The notes under the pieces are model-generated. The model did no database searches. It worked only from the letters and a program-made list of their open reading frames with translations, and had not been told where the DNA came from. 64,000 nt of DNA from Microcaldota archaeon (GTDB lineage: Archaea > Micrarchaeota > Micrarchaeia > Micrarchaeales > CABMGC01): NCBI GenBank assembly GCA_021802765.1, contig JAJZRI010000001.1, positions 124,001 to 188,000 on the forward strand, in the 5' to 3' direction. Made by a program: the position numbers and the translations under genes. The first letter of the stretch is position 1. Every line of letters starts with the position of its first letter. This document shows, piece after piece, positions 56,160-64,000 of this stretch.

Positions 56160-56855
56160 TTATGCGTCGGCATTGCGCAGCGCTTCCTTTATCAGGCGCT
56201 TGGTCCTGCCGTGCGCATATGGCAGCAGCACCGAATAGCTTTCGGCATGGTCCAAGACGTGTTGGCGCATCTCCTGCGCAGTGCGGGTGTCTGCGCGTAC
56301 TATGTGGGGAAGATAAATGTCCTCTGCATGAAGGCGTTCAATAATCGCCTTTGCGCTGTGGTCCTTTGGATCCGGGAACCTTCCGGTGCCCTTTATCAGG
56401 CCGTAATAGTGCTTCTCCCCGGCCACATCTGTTGCAAAGGATACTGCGGCTTTGAGGAACCCCGTTACCTTCCTTCCGTATCTTCGCAGTCCCCTGCCTT
56501 CTGGTATCTTGTTTCTATAATCATTGATCCTGAGCAATGCCCCAGTGCTAGTAAGCAAATCATCCCATATGTGCTCATACATCTCTGAACGCGACATTAT
56601 GTATCCGTCCGGCTGATTCTGCAGCGCTTTGAGTTGCTCCATGTCTGAATACTGTTTTACATATGAGTTATTTACAGGGACACCGTTTTTGATTTCGAAA
56701 CTTGCACTCCTGCCGCCAGGAGAGACATTTCCACCATAAGCCACTAACCTTGTTTCCTTAAGCTTAGGCTCTTCATCCGGCTTTATCCTAGCTATATCCA
56801 ATAGGGCTTGGGTTATCCTTGGCAGGTTCTCCATTGTTTTCCTGTTCTTGAACAT
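56160..56855 (-). CDS. uncharacterised protein
   Basis: complete ORF in its own slot; no confident family. Confidence 0.5.
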   Translation of the reverse strand: MFKNRKTMENLPRITQALLDIARIKPDEEPKLKETRLVAYGGNVSPGGRSASFEIKNGVPVNNSYVKQYSDMEQLKALQNQPDGYIMSRSEMYEHIWDDLLTSTGALLRINDYRNKIPEGRGLRRYGRKVTGFLKAAVSFATDVAGEKHYYGLIKGTGRFPDPKDHSAKAIIERLHAEDIYLPHIVRADTRTAQEMRQHVLDHAESYSVLLPYAHGRTKRLIKEALRNADA

Positions 56856-56932
56856 GAATACCGACCATGTGACGCTTTTCCTGATTAATAAATGTTTAGG
56901 TGCATAATATCCTTGACGGGACGGGTGTTTAG

Positions 56933-57391
56933 TTGCGCAGGTATGTTAAGGGTGCAAGAAGCGAGCGCGAACTGCTAAATAAGTTCTATGAGCTTGGATA
57001 CTCTGTAGTGCGCGCCGCAGGCTCAGGGGTCAATGCGCTGGGCCCGGATATAATAGCGATGAAGAAAGGCGCCTGCTTCTCCATAGAATGCAAGGCCTGG
57101 TCAAGAGGAAGCCTCTCTTTGGATCCGGACCAGTTCCTCAAGCTTGTCGAATGGGAGAGGAACACCGACGGACATACATTCGTGGCATGGAAGGTGGATT
57201 ATAAGGGATGGTACTTCATAAGGCTTGATGAATTCAGCAAGGGAGAGAGCAACTATAATGTGACGCTAAAGAGGGTGCTTGAGATAAACAGGGACCTTAA
57301 GTCAGTATTATCAATATCAGACTCAAATTCTTCTGTATTTGCAAGTGCGCACGAAGAGGCTGGCCCGGTCAGTTCATCTCAACTTCAATAG
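56933..57391 (+). CDS. hjc: Holliday junction resolvase Hjc
   Basis: KGARSERELLNKFYELGYSVVRAAGSG..GPDIIAMKKGACFSIECKAW. Confidence 0.92.
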   Translation: MRRYVKGARSERELLNKFYELGYSVVRAAGSGVNALGPDIIAMKKGACFSIECKAWSRGSLSLDPDQFLKLVEWERNTDGHTFVAWKVDYKGWYFIRLDEFSKGESNYNVTLKRVLEINRDLKSVLSISDSNSSVFASAHEEAGPVSSSQLQ

Positions 57392-57935
57392 GGCAGCTTG
57401 CCATATACCTGCTGTTTCCGTAGATGAACATGCTCGATGCTGTGATCATCGTGCTGTTTGATGCGCTGTAATTTAGGAACAGCGTAGGCTCTGATTTTGC
57501 TATGCCGATGCAATGCGCAGAGTTTGAAGTATTTAGGGATATCGCTCCGCCAAGGCCGGTGCTTGAGTAAGTGCATGTTGCATTTGCCTGGTTCACTATG
57601 AAGAAGTCTATGGTTGAGGCCTTCCTAGTGCGTGCCACCACTTGTATCAGTGAGGTAAAGCACGGGCTCTCGTTCTCATACTGGCTCTGGTTCGAGAACG
57701 TAGCCACTATGCCCACGCGCGAAGCGCTTTGGAATGTGGACTTGAAGGTCGAGAATGGCACTGGTGCTCCAATCATTGGACCTTTAATCAGAACGAAGGC
57801 GCCGGCTACTACAATTATTGCAACTGCTATGTAAAGATAAGGAATATTTGTTTTCTTTTCCTCGGCATTTTTCTTGCCTGCAGCTTCGGACTTGGCATTC
57901 TTTGCGGACTTTGGCTGGTTCTTCCTCTCTACCAT
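57369..57935 (-). CDS. membrane-anchored extracytoplasmic protein with Cys-containing domain
   Basis: basic N-term, TM YLYIAVAIIVVAGAFVLIKG, Cys-containing secreted domain. Confidence 0.6.
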   Translation of the reverse strand: MVERKNQPKSAKNAKSEAAGKKNAEEKKTNIPYLYIAVAIIVVAGAFVLIKGPMIGAPVPFSTFKSTFQSASRVGIVATFSNQSQYENESPCFTSLIQVVARTRKASTIDFFIVNQANATCTYSSTGLGGAISLNTSNSAHCIGIAKSEPTLFLNYSASNSTMITASSMFIYGNSRYMASCPIEVEMN

Positions 57936-57939
57936 ATTA

Positions 57940-60003
57940 TCAACCTAGAAACAGGGAGGCAAGGCAGGCGTTTGTGAACTGCTGGTTGCCGCTCTGGCTT
58001 AGCACAGTACCGTAGAACGAATACGCCGTAAGCGTATTCCTCGAGCTGTTTGTCAGTATTATCACAGGAACGCCCATTGCTATATAGTGGCCCAGGCACT
58101 CGTCTGTGGTCTGTATACCTGATCCTGCGGAGCAGGCCTGACCGTTGAAGGTTATCCTGCTCACGGTCTTTGACTGGCCCGCCAGTATTCCGGCGATCTT
58201 GTTTTCGCATGAGACAAGATACGTATTTGACGTGCCGTTTATCGCTATGGCTACGCTCTTTGCATTGCCTATCGCATATGCAGCATCAGAGAGAGAGGCA
58301 CTTGAATTTGCAGACGCAGCTGCGGAGTACGACTCGTACACGTAGATCAGAAGCAGCAATATGACTATTCCAAAGAGTATCTTCCAGTTCTTGTTTGTAG
58401 AATGGCCGTGCCTTATCCTGCCATGCTTGTGAAGCCTCTTGTAAAGCAGGTATAGTGCAGCGAGGATCACAAGGCTGATAAGTATTGAGGGTATTATTGC
58501 AACCAGCGGTGCGTTTGCCGTCTCGCTGGCAAATGAATTGGATCCGAGTAGTACCGATGCAAATGGCACGCCTACGGATCTTGACACGGCGCTAAGTATC
58601 GGCTCTGAGTGCGGCGCGGACTTTATCTGGGAGTTGAGCCTTGATAGATTTGAGTATACCATATTTATGTTGGATGGCTTTGATGAGAGCTGGCTGTTAA
58701 GCGTTGCCTCCTGGAAGCTTAGCGCAACGACCTGCGCTCCGGGTGTCTTCGACTCCGATTCAAGGCTCAGCAGCATTGCGGTATTATTTTGCGATAGCCT
58801 GAGCGCGCCGTAATATGTGCCATTAAGCTGCAGGTAGAGCGTCTTAAGCGCGTTGTACTGCTTTGCAAGCGTTACATTGAGCGCTACAAGGTTTGCAGTG
58901 TTATATGAATTCTGCAGCAGCGAGTAGTTGGAATTGAGCGTGCTGAACTTTGTCGAGAGAGACGCATTAGCTATACTTAGAAGAAGCGATGACGCTCCTG
59001 AAGAGACAGAATTGTATCCTAGAAGGGTGGTATTTAATATGTGGTTCTTCTGCTGCAGCTTCTGCTTGTCAATTATCGCAAGGGCATACTTACCGCCGTT
59101 GTTTGATACCTGCTGGGCGATGCTTGATATCTGCGTGGAGGACATAGGAAGCGCATTGAGCCTATTTATGTAGCTCTGGATGTTGTTGAGTGCTGTATAA
59201 TTGTAGGTTAGGAACTGACAGAATCCAAGCGCGGCGCAGAACCAGTTTGACGACTTTGGATTGAATGTGCCAGTGACCGCCCCGTAATTGGCGCATACGC
59301 CGTAGTTTGCGTTCTGTGGAGGCGGAAATACCGGATTCTGGTACATGTTCTGGGTTATCGTAGATATGTTGATGAAGGAGGATTGAAGGCGGACAAGTCC
59401 CTGCTGGGCTGTAGACGGACTCTTGAGCTGCGTGACTGCAGCATTGTAAGCATTAAGGTTGCTTATAAGGGCGGAATAATTGGCCTGGAGCATCTCTATG
59501 CCTGTCTGGAATGGGCTTCCGTAGCCCACGTTCGAGAGCACCTGACTGCATACCGGCACGGTCCTGCAGGACTCGCAGAAATTCGTTGACGTGCATGAAG
59601 CATTAGGCTGGTTGAGTCCTGTTTCGGTTATGCAGTCCAGAAGGGGCTTTGCTGACGACTGGTTATACGCATACATTGAATTTGAAAGATAGGTGCTGTT
59701 TATCTGTGACAGGCTGGATTGCACTATTGTGGATGTTATTATCGGGGCTATTGACGCAGTATTTAACACAAATGAGAATCCAGATGTGCTATTTAGCAGG
59801 AAGTATGGGGCATTGTTATAATATGCCAGCAGATATGTACCCCCGTTGTAGCTTATGTTGGTGTATGTAAGCGCGCTTTGCACCGATGATGATACGTTGA
59901 AGCTTGATAGGAATGTGGATAGAGGCGAGGCGCTTGCTATACCTATTGAAAGCAGAAGCATTACCGAGACAAAAGAGTACGCCTTTGCGCCCATCCAAAA
60001 CAC
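57940..60003 (-). CDS. large membrane-anchored surface protein, same operon as 57369-57935
   Basis: signal peptide, helical NS-rich ectodomain, TM segments, C-terminal Cys-containing domain. Confidence 0.7.
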   Translation of the reverse strand: MFWMGAKAYSFVSVMLLLSIGIASASPLSTFLSSFNVSSSVQSALTYTNISYNGGTYLLAYYNNAPYFLLNSTSGFSFVLNTASIAPIITSTIVQSSLSQINSTYLSNSMYAYNQSSAKPLLDCITETGLNQPNASCTSTNFCESCRTVPVCSQVLSNVGYGSPFQTGIEMLQANYSALISNLNAYNAAVTQLKSPSTAQQGLVRLQSSFINISTITQNMYQNPVFPPPQNANYGVCANYGAVTGTFNPKSSNWFCAALGFCQFLTYNYTALNNIQSYINRLNALPMSSTQISSIAQQVSNNGGKYALAIIDKQKLQQKNHILNTTLLGYNSVSSGASSLLLSIANASLSTKFSTLNSNYSLLQNSYNTANLVALNVTLAKQYNALKTLYLQLNGTYYGALRLSQNNTAMLLSLESESKTPGAQVVALSFQEATLNSQLSSKPSNINMVYSNLSRLNSQIKSAPHSEPILSAVSRSVGVPFASVLLGSNSFASETANAPLVAIIPSILISLVILAALYLLYKRLHKHGRIRHGHSTNKNWKILFGIVILLLLIYVYESYSAAASANSSASLSDAAYAIGNAKSVAIAINGTSNTYLVSCENKIAGILAGQSKTVSRITFNGQACSAGSGIQTTDECLGHYIAMGVPVIILTNSSRNTLTAYSFYGTVLSQSGNQQFTNACLASLFLG

Positions 60004-60107
60004 TCGTTATAAGATAGTTATTCAAGTTTATAAATATTTCTCTGCTTTTTGGTCTGATATCGGCACGATTGCAGTATTGAGACGAAGCGCAGCTAAAGGA
60101 TGATGAA

Positions 60108-60176
60108 AAAGAAAGGAGAAGAAAGGAAAATGAAAAGAGAAAAGAAAAAGAAATCGTGAAGCCAAAAAGGCTTCAC
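60108..60176 (-). terminator. intrinsic-type terminator of S-layer-like gene
   Basis: GTGAAGCC-AAAAA-GGCTTCAC (60156-60176) followed on the minus strand by ~45-nt pyrimidine-rich tract (60108-60155). Confidence 0.7.
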
Positions 60177-60203
60177 AATTCAACTAACCCGCGTAGTTGC
60201 CCT

Positions 60204-63200
60204 TTACTGCGTGGTTGCAGCCTGCAACAGGTCGTTTATGAACTGGTTTCCGGCCTGTACTGTCTGGTTTGCCGTGTATCCAGCCACAAGTATGCGGTTG
60301 TTTCCGTACTGCTGAACTACCACAGACGATGGTCCGAAGCTCGAGTTGAGCGCCGGCTGCTGTGCGAAGATCTGTGCTGCTACGGAGTTCACATACTTTG
60401 ATCCTACTACGACCAATGTTGACGCGCTGTTCGCGTTGCTGTCAAGCACTACCAGAGGTGTGGTTGCAGTGTTCAGTGATACTGGCACTACTGCATGCGA
60501 CACTGAAGGCGTTGCGCTCACATTTGCAAGACCAGTTACGGTGCATGCACTCGATGTTGCAGATCCACCAGAGCAGGTTGCGTTAACCGCAGACACTGTC
60601 AAGTTTGCAAAGCCAGGCACTGACTGTCCTACGCCCACTGGACCAACGGTCTTTGAGGCCGTTGTGCTGTTAACCAATGTTCCTGCAGGAGATACGACAA
60701 ACTGCAGCGTGTCAACAGTTTTTGCATAGTTTACCACATCAGTTGATGGAGATATCGATGCAACCTTACTACCACGTTCAGTTACAAACCCAGCTGGGGC
60801 GTTGACACTGTGACCTTGTGATGAAATGTAGGTCATGTTGTTCTTCGTTCCAGTTGTAGATTCATTCAATTGGAAAGCCCAATTCTGAACTCCTCCATTT
60901 GTGCTGTTGTATATTCCGAATGATAGATTATCCATTGAGGATGTCACACTCGGTACGTTATACTCTGGCACGTTTACTGTAAAGTACTGCTGAACGCCAG
61001 TCATTACTGGATTTGTAGTTGATGCAACTGGTACTCCAAAACCTGAAACAGGGACTTGCCCATTCTGCTGGTTGTAGGTGAAGGTTGTTCCGGATGCCAA
61101 AACAGCAGTTTTGTAGTTCTTTCCACTCTGCTGATAGAGAACAACAGGTCCAACAGGTACGTAGCTCGCAATAACGTTTGACGTTGGAGTTACACTGTTA
61201 TAACCTATCACCACGTTTGCTTCGAGGTATGGTACTGCCTGGCTGAAGTACATATTTGTTACGTTGTAGAAGCCAGTTGGCAAATACACCGTATTGGAAG
61301 ATGCAGATGATCCTCCCAATGTAGCTACCTGCACAGACGAAGTCGTAAACCCACCACCGTTGGTCTGATATCCAGCTACAGTTACTGTAAGCGGATTGGA
61401 TGGAGATATTACATTACCATTACCCACTGTAGAGTACAAAACAAGACTCAATGGTAGCGTGTTTGCACTAGTAGTTGACCCTAGAGTAAAAGTTGCAACG
61501 TTTGCAGGCAAGTTTAGCTTATTAGGAGTCAAATCGTAGGTTATAGTACTACCAACCTGTCCAGCATAGCTGAATGAATCAGGTATCTGGCTCGTTACAG
61601 TAAGCATTTGACCAGACTGCTGTGTCAAATTGCTTATTGAAGGGTTGGTGGGGCTTGTTGAGGTACCTAGGTTTGACAACGAAATACCCTGGTTTGACGA
61701 TGATGCAGAGAAAGATATTGCATCAAAGTTATTTCCAAGAGTATCTCCCACAAAATTTATTTTGTATGTTGTAAAGTTAGGAGATACAAATGAAAAGCTC
61801 TGACCAGGAGTCAGTGTTGCTGGAGATTGGTTGTATATTACTATACTCTTCAATTGGTTTGGAAGGGTTCCAGTTGAAGTTCCATTTACCCAATAGAGAT
61901 ATGCCATCCATCCAGGAGCATTTGTCTGGTTAAATACCTGACCAGAAGTTATATTCATAGTATTTGAATATAGCTTTAACTTTGCCCACTTCTGGTATGC
62001 ATACAAACCTGCGAAGGTCTGGTTGACCTTTACGTACAAGTTGTGCGTACCTACCTGGAACTTTGTCAGTGAACCTGGATTCAACTGGGTCACGTTCGTC
62101 AGGTTGCCTTTGTAGTAGACATCTACTGCAGCTGGAGAAATTCCATTTGCAGGCTGTCCCAAGTCTGTAAGGGATACTGAAAAGTTGTTGCTGGTTATGT
62201 TGTGGCCAACATATACTGTCTGCAGTGGGGTCAATGATGCAGCAAGCTGCAGTTTTCCTCCTACAGCTGCACTAGTTGAAGTTGGAGTTCCGGATGTATC
62301 TGAATTCTGGTAATTTAATACAGTCCAGTTCTGGCCTAGCAATTGTATAGCTGCATTATTTACCGTATTAGTTCCAGCATTTGCATTCAAACTAGTGCTT
62401 GAATAATATGGTTCTTGTATTGCCTTATTGAAGGTTATCTGATAAGCGCCGCCTACACCAAACACTGCAAATGTCTGTGAAGGAGTTGCTCCATTCTGTT
62501 GCTGGTCATAAACTGGAAATCCAGTAAGCCAGAGATTTTCTGTCTCTCCATTTGTACCCCAATTATTTAACAACGCCGATAGTTGTGTTGGAGTTATCTG
62601 CAAAAGGTTATCATACTTACTTGAACCGCTTGTTGCAGTGAAACCAGATGAGAATACCAAACCACCACCATTATTTGATGAAACAGTAGTTCCTGTTGGA
62701 ACAGATACTGTTGCAAATGGTGAAGACGCTGGCGAAGATTGCGTTTGGTATGGATTATTCTTTGGGAATGCATAGGTAGTTGACGTCTGCGTATTCTTTG
62801 TGTACGAAGGCGCTCCAAGCAGTACTCCCTGGTTAAGCACTGATCCTATCAATGCTGTGAAGGAGTATGATCCTGCTGGTCCTGCAAAGCCCTTCTCACC
62901 GAACCAGACCTGCTGGTTTGTAAGTGTGCACGTAGGGGTCGTTACAACGCAGTTTACGTTGCTCAGTCCCGTCGGTGTTGCAGTTACGTTCTGGCTTGTG
63001 AAAGCTAGATTTCCGAGGACAGCGGCTATGTTAGCAGCTACGACTCCGTCGCTTGGTGCAGCCTGACTTCCGACTACGACCTGTACGGATGGAACTCCCG
63101 CATTGCTTATTATCGGGACGTTATTCCACGTCACTCCTCCTTGTCCTGCGAACGCAAGACCCATCAACAAACTTGCTGCAACGGCAGCTATTCTCTTTGC

Positions 63201-63215
63201 ATTTATGGATTTCAT
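60204..63215 (-). CDS. S-layer-like protein
   Basis: signal peptide; WNNVPIISNAGVPSVQVVVGSQAAPSDGVVAANIAAVLGNL; C-term LVVVGSKYVNSVAAQIF..NRILVAGYTANQTVQAGNQFINDLL, archaeal S-layer family pattern. Confidence 0.88.
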   Translation of the reverse strand: MKSINAKRIAAVAASLLMGLAFAGQGGVTWNNVPIISNAGVPSVQVVVGSQAAPSDGVVAANIAAVLGNLAFTSQNVTATPTGLSNVNCVVTTPTCTLTNQQVWFGEKGFAGPAGSYSFTALIGSVLNQGVLLGAPSYTKNTQTSTTYAFPKNNPYQTQSSPASSPFATVSVPTGTTVSSNNGGGLVFSSGFTATSGSSKYDNLLQITPTQLSALLNNWGTNGETENLWLTGFPVYDQQQNGATPSQTFAVFGVGGAYQITFNKAIQEPYYSSTSLNANAGTNTVNNAAIQLLGQNWTVLNYQNSDTSGTPTSTSAAVGGKLQLAASLTPLQTVYVGHNITSNNFSVSLTDLGQPANGISPAAVDVYYKGNLTNVTQLNPGSLTKFQVGTHNLYVKVNQTFAGLYAYQKWAKLKLYSNTMNITSGQVFNQTNAPGWMAYLYWVNGTSTGTLPNQLKSIVIYNQSPATLTPGQSFSFVSPNFTTYKINFVGDTLGNNFDAISFSASSSNQGISLSNLGTSTSPTNPSISNLTQQSGQMLTVTSQIPDSFSYAGQVGSTITYDLTPNKLNLPANVATFTLGSTTSANTLPLSLVLYSTVGNGNVISPSNPLTVTVAGYQTNGGGFTTSSVQVATLGGSSASSNTVYLPTGFYNVTNMYFSQAVPYLEANVVIGYNSVTPTSNVIASYVPVGPVVLYQQSGKNYKTAVLASGTTFTYNQQNGQVPVSGFGVPVASTTNPVMTGVQQYFTVNVPEYNVPSVTSSMDNLSFGIYNSTNGGVQNWAFQLNESTTGTKNNMTYISSQGHSVNAPAGFVTERGSKVASISPSTDVVNYAKTVDTLQFVVSPAGTLVNSTTASKTVGPVGVGQSVPGFANLTVSAVNATCSGGSATSSACTVTGLANVSATPSVSHAVVPVSLNTATTPLVVLDSNANSASTLVVVGSKYVNSVAAQIFAQQPALNSSFGPSSVVVQQYGNNRILVAGYTANQTVQAGNQFINDLLQAATTQ

Positions 63216-63260
63216 TTCGATCCCTTTAGTATTTCTGGATATAGAGCTCGCGTAAGGTAT

Positions 63261-63443
63261 TTAAAGGCTTCTTACACCCTTATCTTTTAATTTATATATT
63301 AAATGCAGATATACGTCATCCGCATAACATGGCTTCTTTTGAAGACGAAGTGCTTCGACGTAAGCCATATTTCCCAAAGATTCGGCAATTGCAGATGCCA
63401 TTTGCATTTTTGCCCTTGGACTTTGCGATGCTCCTTTCTCCAT
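63261..63443 (-). CDS. small uncharacterised protein (60 aa)
   Basis: ORF preceded on minus strand by TTTATAAT-like box; otherwise empty intergenic slot. Confidence 0.45.
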   Translation of the reverse strand: MEKGASQSPRAKMQMASAIAESLGNMAYVEALRLQKKPCYADDVYLHLIYKLKDKGVRSL

Positions 63444-63534
63444 GATATATTATTCGCAAAATCGGATTATAAACCTTTGCAGAGAATATAGAGTTGGTAA
63501 TAAAGTCGAATAGAATAGATATAGGATTGATTAT

Positions 63535-63879
63535 ATGATGCCGAATGTTGATCCCAGGCAGCTCAAGAAGCTGATGGACAGTATGGGGATAAAGTCCTCC
63601 GAGATAAGGGCTGGAAGGGTGGTCATTGAAGGAGAGGGGATGGACATAGTTATAGAGAATCCCCAGGTCACAAGGATCGATGCAAAAGGTAATGTGAGCT
63701 TCCAGGTGAGCGGGGAGGTCAGGGAGGTGGAGAAGAATGCTGCAAAGGTAGAGATAGGCGAAGATGACGTTAAGCTCGTGATGCAGCAGGCAGGAGTCTC
63801 TGATGAGAGCCTTGCACGCTCAGCCCTTGAGGAGACCAATGGAGACATAGCTGAAGCGATATTGAAGCTTAAGGGCTAA
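63535..63879 (+). CDS. nac: nascent polypeptide-associated complex protein
   Basis: NAC domain (ITIDA..VSFQVSGEV-like) and C-terminal UBA VKLVMQQAGVSDESLARSALEETNGDIAEAIL. Confidence 0.94.
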   Translation: MMPNVDPRQLKKLMDSMGIKSSEIRAGRVVIEGEGMDIVIENPQVTRIDAKGNVSFQVSGEVREVEKNAAKVEIGEDDVKLVMQQAGVSDESLARSALEETNGDIAEAILKLKG

Positions 63880-64000
63880 AACAGCTTATTTTGTCATTAA
63901 TTGGACCAATACCGGGCCTTTTTTCTGAAATCCTATATATAGTATATAATATAGGTAGAGTATACTGCGCCAAAAAGGTTAATTTTATACAAGATAGAGT

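Overview
The window is archaeal, gene-dense and mostly informational. Gene content and surface-protein style suggest a DPANN/Micrarchaeota-like acidophile, but that taxonomic call is inference. Recognisable housekeeping genes include aIF5B, GatD/GatE, a histone-fold protein, aRF1, SerRS, ThrRS, RFC small subunit, topoisomerase I, Topo VI-A, LonB (with an intein), DnaG, Hjc, Nth, TrmI-like MTase, NAC and an AglB/STT3-like OST. Large surface or secreted proteins are also present: a putative S-layer protein, a 1905-aa protein with a lysozyme-like segment, and a LamG/pilin-like protein. The main accessory region is 12.99-19.9 kb. It holds a ~3.7 kb integrative element inserted in tRNA-Leu(UAG) with 25-bp att repeats at 13054-13078 and 16767-16791. 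The element carries a tyrosine integrase, HicAB, a structured non-coding region, a 28-aa mini-ORF, a secreted repeat protein and a membrane-tethered HTH/DUF4382-like regulator. A mercury-resistance-like operon follows directly; its merA has no canonical start codon and appears to use AUA. The att core lies in the same reading frame at both ends, so excision would give the integrase a new N-terminus encoded at the opposite end of the element. Other notable items are a 45-bp direct repeat flanking a frameshifted glycosyltransferase, a 34-aa ultra-acidic microprotein, a candidate small RNA upstream of lon, a CysDN/GT/phosphodiesterase cluster, and two adjacent secreted proteins that seem to share a Cys-containing domain.
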